Notes: generated by a model not told the origin, from the letters alone. DNA of 16,794 nucleotides from an uncultured bacterium (GCA_903920485.1 CAIXMG010000023.1:1-16794); one strand, 5' to 3'; positions 1-6,932 are shown, counted from the stretch's first letter. A program made the numbers and translations.

Positions 1-225
1 GTACGTACATCTTCCCTCCTTCACCAGGGCTTTGAGCTTGCCCGCCACGACATCGCGCTTCTGTTCGGACAGGACTTTGGAATCCTTTGCGCCCACGTCG
101 TCCAGTCGTGCCAATTCATGATCAAGGATCGCAAATGCGCAGACGGTAACGGGTCCGGCGAGCGGTCCCCGCCCGACCTCGTCAATGCCGATATGGTAGG
201 TAATCTTTCGGACCTTGCGGCTCAT
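1..225 (-). CDS. rnhB: Ribonuclease HII, N-terminal part (runs off the window)
   Basis: RNase HII cleaves the RNA strand of RNA-DNA hybrids and incises at single ribonucleotides misincorporated in DNA. The 75 visible codons carry the family signature GIDEVGRGPLAGPV (residues 13-26). D15 and E16 correspond to the first catalytic acidic residues of the DExGRG motif, and a KDSK motif (about residue 48) follows, as expected in this family. The rest of the protein, with the remaining catalytic aspartates, lies outside the window. The start is the ATG at 225-223. An extended -10 (TGC-TATACT, 232-240) ends six bases before it and no Shine-Dalgarno is seen, so a leaderless transcript is likely. A hairpin terminator at 241-268 separates it from the upstream gene on the same strand. 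Identification is secure. Confidence 0.95.
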   Translation of the reverse strand, partial: MSRKVRKITYHIGIDEVGRGPLAGPVTVCAFAILDHELARLDDVGAKDSKVLSEQKRDVVAGKLKALVKEGRCTY

Positions 226-231
226 AAGACA

Positions 232-240
232 AGTATAGCA
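232..240 (-). promoter_or_regulatory. Extended -10 of rnhB (predicted leaderless start)
   Basis: On the minus strand the sequence reads TGC-TATACT, followed by six bases (TGTCTT) and then the ATG. If transcription starts the usual 6-7 bases after the -10, the ATG itself is +1. No convincing -35 element is seen; the extended TGn could compensate. Confidence 0.5.
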
Positions 241-268
241 AAAACCGGGAACAAATGTTCCCGGTTTT
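241..268 (-). terminator. Hairpin terminator after the 189-aa gene
   Basis: A perfect 12-bp inverted repeat (AAAACCGGGAAC / GTTCCCGGTTTT) with a 4-base loop, flanked by A and T runs. It lies 23 bases past the stop of the 292-861 gene and just ahead of the rnhB -10, so it insulates rnhB from its neighbour. Confidence 0.8.
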
Positions 269-291
269 AAAAGCAGTTCTGGTCTGACCCA

Positions 292-861
292 TTAGGCTGA
301 ACCTACCGTAAACCTGATTATTTTGGATGAAGTTTCTGGTTCCAGCATCCAAGGTAGGCCAGAAACCGATTCAAGCGGCTGACTCAAGGCCAATGCCGCC
401 TGAAATTCCTTGCGGGCCTGTTTCTCGATCTGCCGTGGTGATAAAACCGAATTGACCTTTTCACCGAAGGCACTCACGACACTGCCTTCTTCTTCAAACG
501 GCAAGGTAAAGTAGATCTGACAGCGATAGGTATCAGACATCAGTTGGACGGTCGTGTCATCCACGACGATCTTCTCGATGACAAACGAATCATCGGCAGA
601 AGATGACGTTGATACTTTTCTGTTCAGCCAAGCTTCGACTTCACCTTTTTGAGCGGAGATCTTCCGGATGATGGCATCGGCTTCTGCCTGCTCAATGTCC
701 TCATCTAAGCGATTAGGAGGTATAAAGGGATTGACAACGATCGCTAGCAGAAAAAACAAAGCGAAGGCGATGACGATGGTACAAACGAGAGGGTGCTGAC
801 GATAGAGCTCGTTCCATGCCGCAGAAATCTGCCACGTCCAGAGAATGATAAGATGCTTCAT
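292..861 (-). CDS. Hypothetical single-pass membrane protein (189 aa)
   Basis: I do not recognise a family. An N-terminal segment of about 22 residues is followed by one clear transmembrane helix (about residues 25-45, rich in I, V, A, L and F). A short Pro-rich turn (NPFIPPN) leads into a soluble domain of about 140 residues that starts with an acidic or mixed-charge helix (DEDIEQAEADAIIRK) and ends in beta-like stretches. Positive residues before the helix and the long soluble tail suggest an anchored domain whose side I cannot determine. The start is the ATG at 861-859. No Shine-Dalgarno is present, only an A/T-rich stretch directly upstream. Its own terminator (241-268) and the gyrA terminator (937-960) bracket it, so it appears to be a one-gene unit. 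Confidence 0.7.
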   Translation of the reverse strand: MKHLIILWTWQISAAWNELYRQHPLVCTIVIAFALFFLLAIVVNPFIPPNRLDEDIEQAEADAIIRKISAQKGEVEAWLNRKVSTSSSADDSFVIEKIVVDDTTVQLMSDTYRCQIYFTLPFEEEGSVVSAFGEKVNSVLSPRQIEKQARKEFQAALALSQPLESVSGLPWMLEPETSSKIIRFTVGSA

Positions 862-936
862 GATATTAAATTTTTACAGGGTTGGGAAATGAAAGGTTCC
901 CTGCTTAAATACCACGGAACGAAATTTTTAGCAAAC

Positions 937-960
937 AAAAACCGCGATATCGCGGTTTTT
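937..960 (-). terminator. Terminator downstream of gyrA
   Basis: A 24-base perfect palindrome (AAAAACCGCGAT / ATCGCGGTTTTT), 14 bases past the gyrA stop. On the minus strand the stem is followed by a T-rich run (TTTTTGTTT), as in an intrinsic terminator. Confidence 0.8.
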
Positions 961-973
961 GAGAAAACATTCA

Positions 974-3436
974 TTATAGCAACGTAAGGCTCGCCAAATT
1001 GTCCCCTTCTCTCAATTTCATCACGCGCACCCCTTGGGTGGCTCGTGACAGTACCGGAATGGATTCCAATTCCGTTCGGATGACCTGAGACTTCGCGGAG
1101 ATCGCGATCAGTTCCGAGTGGTCGTCCGTCACGATCTTGGCACCCACGATCGGTCCCGTCTTGTCGGTCACGTTCGCGGTCTTGATGCCGGAACCGCCGC
1201 GCTTCTGGATCTTGTACTCGTCGATCTCGGTTCGCTTTCCGAATCCGTGATCGGACATGACCATCAAGGTCGGATTCTTCATGCTTGGAGAAACGACACC
1301 CAGTCCGACAACGAAATCCTTCTTGTCCAGGTCGATTCCGCGTACTCCGGCTGCCGTTCGTCCCATGTCGCGCACATCAGATTCCGCAAAACGGATCGAC
1401 TGACCTTCGGATGTAATGAGACAGACAGAATCCCCCGACTGCGTCATGATCGTCCCAAGCAGCGTGTCGCCATCGTGCAGGTTGATCGCGATCAGCCCGT
1501 TTCGGCGTACCGAGGCAAAGCTGTCAGCAGGAACCTTCTTGATCGTCCCCTGCTTGGTGACGAAGAACAATGACTTGCCCTTCACATCTGAACCTTTCGG
1601 AACAGCAAGAATCGAAGTCACCTTCTCGTTGTCCTTGAGGTCGATGAAGTTCATGACTGACTTACCCTTGGTCGCTCGACGGCCTTCAGGAATATCATAC
1701 ATCTTCATCTGGTAGACCTTGCCCAAGTCTGTGAAGAACAACAGGTCACTATGCGTCGAAGTCGTCAGCAAATGGGTCACCACGTCTTCCTCTTTCGTAT
1801 CAAGATCAACGACGCCGACACCTCCGCGCTTCTGCGATCGATATTCTGACGGATCAGTTCGCTTGATGTACCCGCCTGCGGTGTACACCAATGCCGCGTT
1901 CGTGTCCGCGATCAGGTCCTCGTCGGAAATGCTTCCCACTGCCTTGGCAACTACCTTGGTTCGTCGCTCGTCGGCATACTTGGTGCGGATCTCGACCAGT
2001 TCAGTACGAATCACGGCCATCATCTTTTCCTTGCTGGCAAGAAGCGACTTCAGGTCCTTGATGATTCCCAGCACTTCCTTCAGCTCGTCCTCAACCTTCT
2101 TTCGTTCAAGTCCGGCAAGCTTCTGCAGCTTCATGTCGAGGATCGCCAATGACTGGATTTCTGACAGCTTGAACTTCTTCATGAGGCCTTCCTTGGCATC
2201 CGTCGTGTCCTTCGACGCGCGGATCAGCTTGATCACCTCGTCGATATGGTCAAGCGCGATCTTGAGACCCTCCAAAATGTGCGCACGCGCTTCCGCCTTC
2301 TTCAGGTCGAATTCGGTGCGTCGCTTCACCACTTCCTGCCGGTGCATGATGAAGTTGGTAAGGAAATCCTTCAATGACAGCGTCTGTGGTGTTCCATCCA
2401 CCAGCGCGATCATGTTGAAGTTGAAATTGCTTTCCAGTTCCGTGTGCTTATACAGATAGTTCAACACCTTCTGAGGATTCACGCCGGCCTTGAGGTCGAA
2501 CACCATGCGCATCTCCTTGGTGGATTCGTCGCGCATTCCCTTGATCTCGGTGATCTTCTTTTCCTGCACCATGCTGGCAATTTTCTCGATGAGGTTGGTC
2601 TTGTTCGCCTCGAACGGGATCGAGGTAACGACGATCTGAAACGATCCGTTTTTGAGTTCGGCAATCTCCGCCTCACCCCGGCAGACGATGGCGCCTCGAC
2701 CCGTAGCATAGGCGTGCATGATGTCCTTCTTGTTGTAAATGATTCCGCCACCGGGAAAATCGGGACCCTTGAGGTAGTCCATGAGGCCTTCGTTGGTAAT
2801 CTTCGGCTCGTCGATCGTCGCAACGACGGCATCGATCACCTCGCCCAGGTTGTGCGGCGGGATCTTCGTCGCCATTCCGACGGCGATTCCGAGCGACCCG
2901 TTAAGCAGAAGCGTCGGTACGGCTGCAGGCATGACGACGGGTTCGGACTGCGTCGCATCATAGTTGGGACGGAAGTCGACGGTTTCCTTGTCGAGGTCGC
3001 GCAACAGCTCTCCTGAGATCCTCGACATCTTGGCTTCCGTATATCGCATGGCCGCCGCGCTGTCACCGTCAATGGAACCGAAGTTTCCCTGTCCCCAGAT
3101 CAATGGGTAGCGATACGTGAAATCCTGAGCCATGTTGACCATGGCACCGTATACGGACGCGTCCCCGTGCGGGTGGTACTTACCCAGTACCTCACCCACT
3201 ACCAGTGCTGACTTGCGGAATTTTGCCGACGCGTTGAGTCCGAGTTCGTGCATCGCGTACAGGATGCGTCGGTGTACGGGCTTCAATCCGTCACGAACAT
3301 CAGGAAGCGCACGCGACGTGATCACGGACATTGAGTATGCGATAAAAGCTTCGCGCATTTCTGTCGAGATGTTCATGCCGATCAGGCGATCGTGCTGGAC
3401 AGGAGCTTCTTCGGTTTTCGGTGGGTTCTTTGGCAT
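974..3436 (-). CDS. gyrA: DNA gyrase subunit A
   Basis: This is the breakage-reunion subunit of gyrase, which introduces negative supercoils together with GyrB (not in the window). Its 820 residues are a normal length. The catalytic tyrosine is Y132 in AAAMRYTEAKM, and its upstream HPHGD motif (residues 88-92) is intact. A C-terminal beta-pinwheel begins near residue 500. It carries a GyrA-box-like QKRGGVG (family consensus QRRGGKG), and QKRGGSG recurs in a later blade, which favours GyrA over ParC. Numbering is offset by ten from E. coli (Y122 to Y132), so quinolone-binding S83 and D87 become A93 and G97 here; see findings. The ATG is at 3436-3434, 25 bases after the stop of the small membrane gene, with no Shine-Dalgarno. 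A hairpin at 937-960 follows the stop. Confidence 0.97.
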   Translation of the reverse strand: MPKNPPKTEEAPVQHDRLIGMNISTEMREAFIAYSMSVITSRALPDVRDGLKPVHRRILYAMHELGLNASAKFRKSALVVGEVLGKYHPHGDASVYGAMVNMAQDFTYRYPLIWGQGNFGSIDGDSAAAMRYTEAKMSRISGELLRDLDKETVDFRPNYDATQSEPVVMPAAVPTLLLNGSLGIAVGMATKIPPHNLGEVIDAVVATIDEPKITNEGLMDYLKGPDFPGGGIIYNKKDIMHAYATGRGAIVCRGEAEIAELKNGSFQIVVTSIPFEANKTNLIEKIASMVQEKKITEIKGMRDESTKEMRMVFDLKAGVNPQKVLNYLYKHTELESNFNFNMIALVDGTPQTLSLKDFLTNFIMHRQEVVKRRTEFDLKKAEARAHILEGLKIALDHIDEVIKLIRASKDTTDAKEGLMKKFKLSEIQSLAILDMKLQKLAGLERKKVEDELKEVLGIIKDLKSLLASKEKMMAVIRTELVEIRTKYADERRTKVVAKAVGSISDEDLIADTNAALVYTAGGYIKRTDPSEYRSQKRGGVGVVDLDTKEEDVVTHLLTTSTHSDLLFFTDLGKVYQMKMYDIPEGRRATKGKSVMNFIDLKDNEKVTSILAVPKGSDVKGKSLFFVTKQGTIKKVPADSFASVRRNGLIAINLHDGDTLLGTIMTQSGDSVCLITSEGQSIRFAESDVRDMGRTAAGVRGIDLDKKDFVVGLGVVSPSMKNPTLMVMSDHGFGKRTEIDEYKIQKRGGSGIKTANVTDKTGPIVGAKIVTDDHSELIAISAKSQVIRTELESIPVLSRATQGVRVMKLREGDNLASLTLL

Positions 3437-3461
3437 AGCGTTGCATTAAAAAAATATTCGA

Positions 3462-3749
3462 CTACTGGCTGGCAGTGGCATCGTCGGCATTGATGACCTG
3501 GACGGGATTGGTCGCGTCCCCCGCATTCGCATGATCCTCCTTTGAATCCTGAATCGTATTTTTCACGGTATCAACCAATGCGGAAAGCGGACTGGGAGCG
3601 ACCGTTGAGGTTTCATCGACGGGCCCTTTCGAGAACGAGAACGCCCACAGTACAGCAATACCGGCAGTAACCACCAGTGCGGCAATGACGGCAACCATCA
3701 CGCGAAACTGTGGTGGCTGCGACCTGATTTTGTGGATGATCTTTCTCAT
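3462..3749 (-). CDS. Small single-pass membrane protein (95 aa)
   Basis: No family is recognised. A basic N-terminus (MRKIIHKIRS) is followed by a hydrophobic helix (about residues 17-38). The remaining 55 residues are low-complexity, rich in Ala, Ser, Thr and Asp, and probably disordered. Positive charges before the helix suggest N-in, tail-out topology, or an uncleaved signal anchor. The start ATG lies two bases after the TAA of the MBL-fold gene and gyrA begins 25 bases after its stop, so the three are probably cotranscribed. Whether this gene is functionally linked to gyrA is unknown. Confidence 0.65.
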   Translation of the reverse strand: MRKIIHKIRSQPPQFRVMVAVIAALVVTAGIAVLWAFSFSKGPVDETSTVAPSPLSALVDTVKNTIQDSKEDHANAGDATNPVQVINADDATASQ

Positions 3750-3751
3750 GG

Positions 3752-4372
3752 TTATTCAATGATGATGACGTCCTGTTCCTTTCCGGCAAGGTCCTTCGAC
3801 TTCACGGTCAGTTTGTCGACAGGGCTTACTTTTTCAGATCCGCACTCCTTGAGGAAGTCGGCGAGAGCGCCCTTTTCCTGGTCGGAACCGTAGTCCATCG
3901 GGATGATGACCTTGGGGCCGAATGACACGGCGATCTTGTGTGCCGCTTCCGATCCGACGACGGTCTTGCCACCGATGGGAACGAAAAGGATGTCGACGTC
4001 GCCGATGGCCTGGCGCGCCTCAAGAGGGATCTCGGGCAGGTACATGGCTCCCAGAAACAGGATCTTCATGCCGTCGAACTCGAAATAGTAGATCGAGTTC
4101 ACCTGGTCGTCATATCCCTTGGTTCCGAATCCCTGGAACAGGATGTCGGATATCTCGTATTCGCCAGGACCGTTGATGACGAAGGGCTTGCGTCCTGCAT
4201 ATTCCACCAGGTCCGATCCGTTGTAATCCTCGTGGTTCTCGGAAACGAGGGCGATATTGGCCCCGAAACCGTTGGTTTTGAACGCGGAATCCTTCGAAAT
4301 GGGGTTCAAGGCGAGCACCATGTCGCCGGTCTGGAGCTTGAAGAACTGCTTGCCGTGGTGGGTGATAATCAT
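3752..4372 (-). CDS. MBL-fold (UlaG-like) protein, probable pseudoenzyme
   Basis: This is a 206-residue protein with the layout of small UlaG-like metallo-beta-lactamase-fold hydrolases: an N-terminal ITHHGKQFFKL strand, ALNP, the GANIALVS strand, FVINGPGEYE, ILFLG, DVDILFVPIGG and a late VIIPM strand. These hydrolases normally bind one or two metals through HxHxDH and later His/Asp residues. Here the loop reads S-E-N-H-E-D-Y (44-50), so two histidines are replaced. LGD is LGA (A109), the PMH histidine is D160 and no histidine follows the GFGTKGYDD loop. Metal catalysis therefore looks lost; this rests on my recall of the family. An upstream in-frame ATG would add 15 residues. I chose the ATG at 4372 because the protein fold starts there and a perfect TGC-TATAAT sits 9 bases before it. 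It leads the unit with the 95-aa gene and gyrA. Confidence 0.8.
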   Translation of the reverse strand: MIITHHGKQFFKLQTGDMVLALNPISKDSAFKTNGFGANIALVSENHEDYNGSDLVEYAGRKPFVINGPGEYEISDILFQGFGTKGYDDQVNSIYYFEFDGMKILFLGAMYLPEIPLEARQAIGDVDILFVPIGGKTVVGSEAAHKIAVSFGPKVIIPMDYGSDQEKGALADFLKECGSEKVSPVDKLTVKSKDLAGKEQDVIIIE

Positions 4373-4381
4373 AGTTCTGTC

Positions 4382-4390
4382 ATTATAGCA
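4382..4390 (-). promoter_or_regulatory. Extended -10 of the MBL-fold gene
   Basis: TGC-TATAAT, a perfect extended -10 on the minus strand, with nine bases to the chosen ATG at 4372. This leaves an mRNA leader of about 0-3 bases. The divergent promoter at 4411-4439 lies about 20 bases away. Confidence 0.6.
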
Positions 4391-4410
4391 TAAGGATATT
4401 TTGAGAATAC

Positions 4411-4439
4411 TTGACATATGTACGTGTTCATGCTATTAT
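4411..4439 (+). promoter_or_regulatory. Consensus sigma-70 promoter for the structured leader
   Basis: TTGACA (4411-4416), a 17-base spacer ending in TGC, then TATTAT (4434-4439). This is the closest match to consensus in the window, with a perfect -35, an extended -10 and optimal spacing. Transcription should begin near 4446, about 130 bases before the first downstream gene. Confidence 0.75.
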
Positions 4440-4461
4440 TATATCCAGATAAGCCATTTTA

Positions 4462-4554
4462 CCTTGCTACTCCTATTACGAACTCTCAAGCCAAAAAATC
4501 GTTCTTTGAAACGAGAGTCGCTGTATCTTGCCTTCGGGTGAATAGGTAGCAAGG
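4462..4554 (+). promoter_or_regulatory. Structured 5' leader: predicted three-way junction RNA
   Basis: The leader between the promoter at 4411 and the gene at 4577 can fold as a closed structure. The outer helix pairs 4462-4470 with 4546-4554 (CCTTGCTAC / GTAGCAAGG). It continues, after a 2-base bulge, as 4473-4477 with 4541-4545 (CTATT / AATAG), giving 14 bp in total. Inside, 4482-4487 pairs with 4513-4518 (ACTCTC / GAGAGT), extended by CG/CG across a bulged A. A second arm, GCC-TTCG-GGT (4530-4539), has a stable UUCG tetraloop. The 3' strand of the outer helix contains AAGG, the only purine-rich Shine-Dalgarno-like stretch before the gene, so the fold could control access to it. It may be a riboswitch-like element, a protein-binding leader or a processed small RNA. 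It matches no class I recognise. Confidence 0.5.
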
Positions 4555-4576
4555 AATTCAAAACAAAACATGAGTT

Positions 4577-4918
4577 ATGGCAACTTACGGACAAAATCAC
4601 CTTAAACAAGGTGTCGCTTACACTGCATTCTGCAGCGCGTCGGATCAACAGGCTTACAAATTTACTTTCGATGGAGACGAGGAGGAACTCGTCAAGACCC
4701 TCAGAGAAAAATTTGGTGCCGACCGAAGCATTGCAATGGATTGCGGAGACAGGTGGAGAGACGACCAACAGCACCAAGGTGCGGAAGTATTCAGCAAGCT
4801 TTCTCTATTACTGCGGGAAACTCTGGAATCTGGGTGCATATGGGACGAACCTGAGATGATGTGCTGGGAAGACACCACTGGTGAAAACCTCATCATCATC
4901 ACACCTGGTAAAAAATAA
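4577..4918 (+). CDS. Orphan protein (113 aa) behind a structured leader
   Basis: No family is recognised. The product is soluble and acidic, with no signal peptide or membrane helix. It has several aromatic and Cys residues (C19, C56, and the CIWDEPEMMCW stretch near residue 90), an acidic turn DGDEEELVKTLREKFGA (about residues 33-48) and a beta-like end LIIITPGKK. Coding potential is supported by an uninterrupted frame that ends just before a terminator. It is the only gene here with a consensus promoter and a long structured leader, which suggests high or conditional expression. The start is uncertain: ATG 4577 is in frame, while an ATG at 4570 opens only an 11-codon ORF in another frame. 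It stands alone between divergent MBL and convergent prfB. Confidence 0.6.
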   Translation: MATYGQNHLKQGVAYTAFCSASDQQAYKFTFDGDEEELVKTLREKFGADRSIAMDCGDRWRDDQQHQGAEVFSKLSLLLRETLESGCIWDEPEMMCWEDTTGENLIIITPGKK

Positions 4919-4934
4919 GCTCACGCTTACAAAT

Positions 4935-4963
4935 AAAAACCCCTCGCTACGGCTAGGGTTTTT
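4935..4963. terminator. Bidirectional terminator between the 113-aa gene and prfB
   Basis: AAAAACCC (4935-4942) pairs with GGGTTTTT (4956-4963). It lies 16 bases past the stop of the + strand gene and 2 bases past the prfB stop on the other strand, and gives a T-run in both directions. Confidence 0.75.
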
Positions 4964-4965
4964 TG

Positions 4966-5841
4966 TTACAAGCCTTTTTCCGCTTCAATAAACTCATCCA
5001 ACTCCCCGCGTTCGAGGACTTTCTCGACATTCCCGGTTTCGACCCCGGTACGGTGGTCTTTGACCAATTTGTACGGATGCAAGACATATGACCGAATCTG
5101 GCTTCCCCATTCGTTGTCGGTCGTCGCGGAAATGGCCATGCCGCGTTCGGACGCGCGTTGCTTTTCCTGTTCAAGTTTCCACACCTTGGCACTGATCATG
5201 CGAAGCGCTTCCTCGCGGTTCGCTTCCTGCGAACGCTCGCCGGTCGCGTGCGCGGACAGCCCCGTCGGGATGTGCGTGATCCGCACCGCCGTCTCACGCT
5301 TGTTCACGTTCTGGCCTCCCTTGCCCCCGGATTTTGCAAACGACATGTCCAAATCCGTTTCGGGAATTTCAAATTCCAGTTTTTCGAATTTCGGCAGGAC
5401 TTCCACCATCGAAAACGAGGTATTGCGTTTCCCTTTCGCATTGAACGGACTCATGCGCACCAGGCGGTGAACACCAGACTCATTTTTGAGTGTCCCATAC
5501 GCATTCTTGCCATAGATTTCAATTGCGATGGAACGGAACCCGCCATTGCCGTTTTCATTCTTATCAATCAAGATCGTCTTCCACCCCTTGTGTTCGATGT
5601 ACTTCAAATACATTTCATACAACATCCTTGAAAAATCTTCCGCGTCGTCACCACCCGCACCAGTAAAGATCGAAAGGACCGCGTCGCCCTTGTCGAACGT
5701 TCCCCCACCTTCCAGCTTCGCCTTCAGCTCCTCAATTTCACGCAAGGTTGCTTGCGCTTTTTCCTTGTCGTTCCAAAAGTCAGCCGCGTACATCGCCGTT
5801 TCAAGTTCAGCTATTCGTGCCTGGATCTCGTCCTTGGTCAT
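4966..5841 (-). CDS. prfB: Peptide chain release factor 2 (short form)
   Basis: RF2 recognises UAA and UGA in the ribosomal A site and triggers peptide release. The RF2 anticodon-like tripeptide SPF (131-133, in VRMSPFNAKGKRNTSF) and the catalytic GGQ (175-177, in SGGKGGQNVNKRET) are both present; RF1 would have PAT instead of SPF. The protein is 291 aa, against about 365 in E. coli. The first 45 residues align with the start of domain 1 (DFWNDKEKAQ), then jump to the start of domain 2 (LSIFTGAGGDDAEDF), so about 60 residues of domain 1 are missing. No in-frame TGA or frameshift site is seen near the start, unlike many prfB genes. ATG 5841 is supported by an extended -10 (TGC-TAGACT) ending 6 bases upstream. 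Its presence argues against UGA recoding. Confidence 0.93.
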   Translation of the reverse strand: MTKDEIQARIAELETAMYAADFWNDKEKAQATLREIEELKAKLEGGGTFDKGDAVLSIFTGAGGDDAEDFSRMLYEMYLKYIEHKGWKTILIDKNENGNGGFRSIAIEIYGKNAYGTLKNESGVHRLVRMSPFNAKGKRNTSFSMVEVLPKFEKLEFEIPETDLDMSFAKSGGKGGQNVNKRETAVRITHIPTGLSAHATGERSQEANREEALRMISAKVWKLEQEKQRASERGMAISATTDNEWGSQIRSYVLHPYKLVKDHRTGVETGNVEKVLERGELDEFIEAEKGL

Positions 5842-5847
5842 GCGCGC

Positions 5848-5856
5848 AGTCTAGCA
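5848..5856 (-). promoter_or_regulatory. Extended -10 of prfB
   Basis: TGC-TAGACT on the minus strand, six bases (GCGCGC) before the prfB ATG. The spacing matches the rnhB, glycosyltransferase and HEPN-like genes and predicts a leaderless mRNA. Confidence 0.5.
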
Positions 5857-5868
5857 AAAATAGTTCTT

Positions 5869-6162
5869 TCAGGCGAGTTTACCGACCTCTTTTTCGACTT
5901 TTCCAACCCGTGAGGTCGTACTGCGAAGACCGACTCGAATACCGTCGAGGGCACGATGAACCTTGGCAAATTCCTTCATTGTCATGGCTGCAAAATCATT
6001 GAGGTTGCAGTCCAGTGAGGAAATTTGCTCTTGTAGCCGCCTTACATGGAAACCCAATTCGCTGCTAAGCGAATCAGTCTTCACTAATAGCAAGAATCCC
6101 AATTCTGCATTTGATAATTCTTGTTCCTTACTTATTTTTTGTAAAATATTCTCTATATTCAT
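5869..6162 (-). CDS. Hypothetical coiled-coil protein (97 aa)
   Basis: No family is recognised. The sequence is almost wholly helical with heptad-like spacing of Leu/Val/Ile (for example LGFHVRRLQEQISSLDCNL, residues 33-51, and the C-terminal VGKVEKEVGKL). It has no membrane segment, so it is probably a small cytoplasmic coiled coil. A longer frame begins at 6198, but I prefer the ATG at 6162 (MNIENILQKIS). The extra 12 residues look non-native, and TATATG (6171-6176 on the minus strand) sits 8 bases upstream of this ATG. It lies between prfB and a methyltransferase on the same strand, each with its own -10, so cotranscription is not required. Confidence 0.6.
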   Translation of the reverse strand: MNIENILQKISKEQELSNAELGFLLLVKTDSLSSELGFHVRRLQEQISSLDCNLNDFAAMTMKEFAKVHRALDGIRVGLRSTTSRVGKVEKEVGKLA

Positions 6163-6245
6163 GCCGCAAGCATATACCCTGCCACAGGCCTTGAGCAAGC
6201 TGAAAAACCATGGGCTTTATCAAAAGTTTATCAGCTCTGGAGATT

Positions 6246-6932
6246 CTATTTCTTCTTCAGGCACGCAACCCAATAATTCCTCTTGTAACTCTGGTTGTTC
6301 CATTTCTGATACCCGCTCGTCTTCTCGAGCGAGAGAATGTCAAAATCCTTTTCAAGTTCTGCAACAATATCCTCCTTGGAATGAACATGTTCCGCAATAT
6401 GCAGGTCCGGATGAATGAACGAATTCGGCTCGTCGCCGGGAAATTCCTTGATCAAGTACTTTGCATGCGCATCGCCGGGAAGCGCGAGGGTTTTCAGGAA
6501 AAAATATCCCCCCAGTTTCATCACGCGCGAGATTTCCGAAAGACAGCGCTCGCGTTCTGCCTTTTTCAAAATATGGATGACCATGACCATCACCGAAACG
6601 TCAACCGAATCATTTTTCAAGGAAAGGGCTTCACGTAGATCATGCACGAAAAACGCCCCGTTCGGCACCGCGCGCTTTGCCTCGGCAATCGCAACGGGCG
6701 ACACATCGCAGCCGATCCCCTTCATATCGTAATGGTCAACCGCATACTCGACATCCTTGCCGATGCCACACCCGATGTCCAGAAAGGCCTTGCCTTCCAG
6801 GTCGAACTTCTCCTTCCTGCGGATATACGAAAGAAAGTCCTTCACGGCCTGATGAGGCTTCCGCTCGAAGCTTGTAAAGACAGGGTCGGAATATTCACGG
6901 TCCCAGACCTGCTGTTGCGATGGTTCTTTCAT
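6246..6932 (-). CDS. Class I SAM-dependent methyltransferase
   Basis: The product transfers a methyl group from S-adenosylmethionine; the substrate is unknown. Motif I is FLDIGCGIGKD (50-60), the ribose-binding acidic residue is D76 in GIGCDVSP, and motif IV-like VDVSVMVMVIHIL and the post-motif strand GGYFFLK follow, in the order of the Rossmann-fold family. The 228-residue length fits one catalytic domain. A longer frame starts at 6974, but the ATG at 6932 (MKEPSQQQ) is better: an extended -10, TGG-TATACT (6940-6948), ends 7 bases before it and would lie inside the longer ORF. It opens toward the 97-aa gene and prfB and diverges from the gene at 7050. The N-terminal region (QQQVWDREYSDP) is typical of small-molecule rather than DNA methyltransferases, which is weak evidence. 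Confidence 0.85.
   Translation of the reverse strand: MKEPSQQQVWDREYSDPVFTSFERKPHQAVKDFLSYIRRKEKFDLEGKAFLDIGCGIGKDVEYAVDHYDMKGIGCDVSPVAIAEAKRAVPNGAFFVHDLREALSLKNDSVDVSVMVMVIHILKKAERERCLSEISRVMKLGGYFFLKTLALPGDAHAKYLIKEFPGDEPNSFIHPDLHIAEHVHSKEDIVAELEKDFDILSLEKTSGYQKWNNQSYKRNYWVACLKKK

Noticed and set aside
1719..2459. A 246-codon plus-strand frame inside gyrA
   Set aside because: It is antisense to conserved gyrA, and the Ser/Arg-rich low-complexity product is an artefact of gyrA codon bias.
4570..4605. An 11-codon ORF (ATG at 4570) overlapping the 113-aa gene start, as a regulatory uORF
   Set aside because: It is short, has no ribosome-binding site of its own, and nothing in its codons suggests attenuation, so chance is the simpler explanation.
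6163..6245. A loose inverted repeat (AGCTGA / TCAGCT) between the methyltransferase and the 97-aa gene as a terminator
   Set aside because: It is a six-bp stem with a loop of more than 25 bases and no T run.
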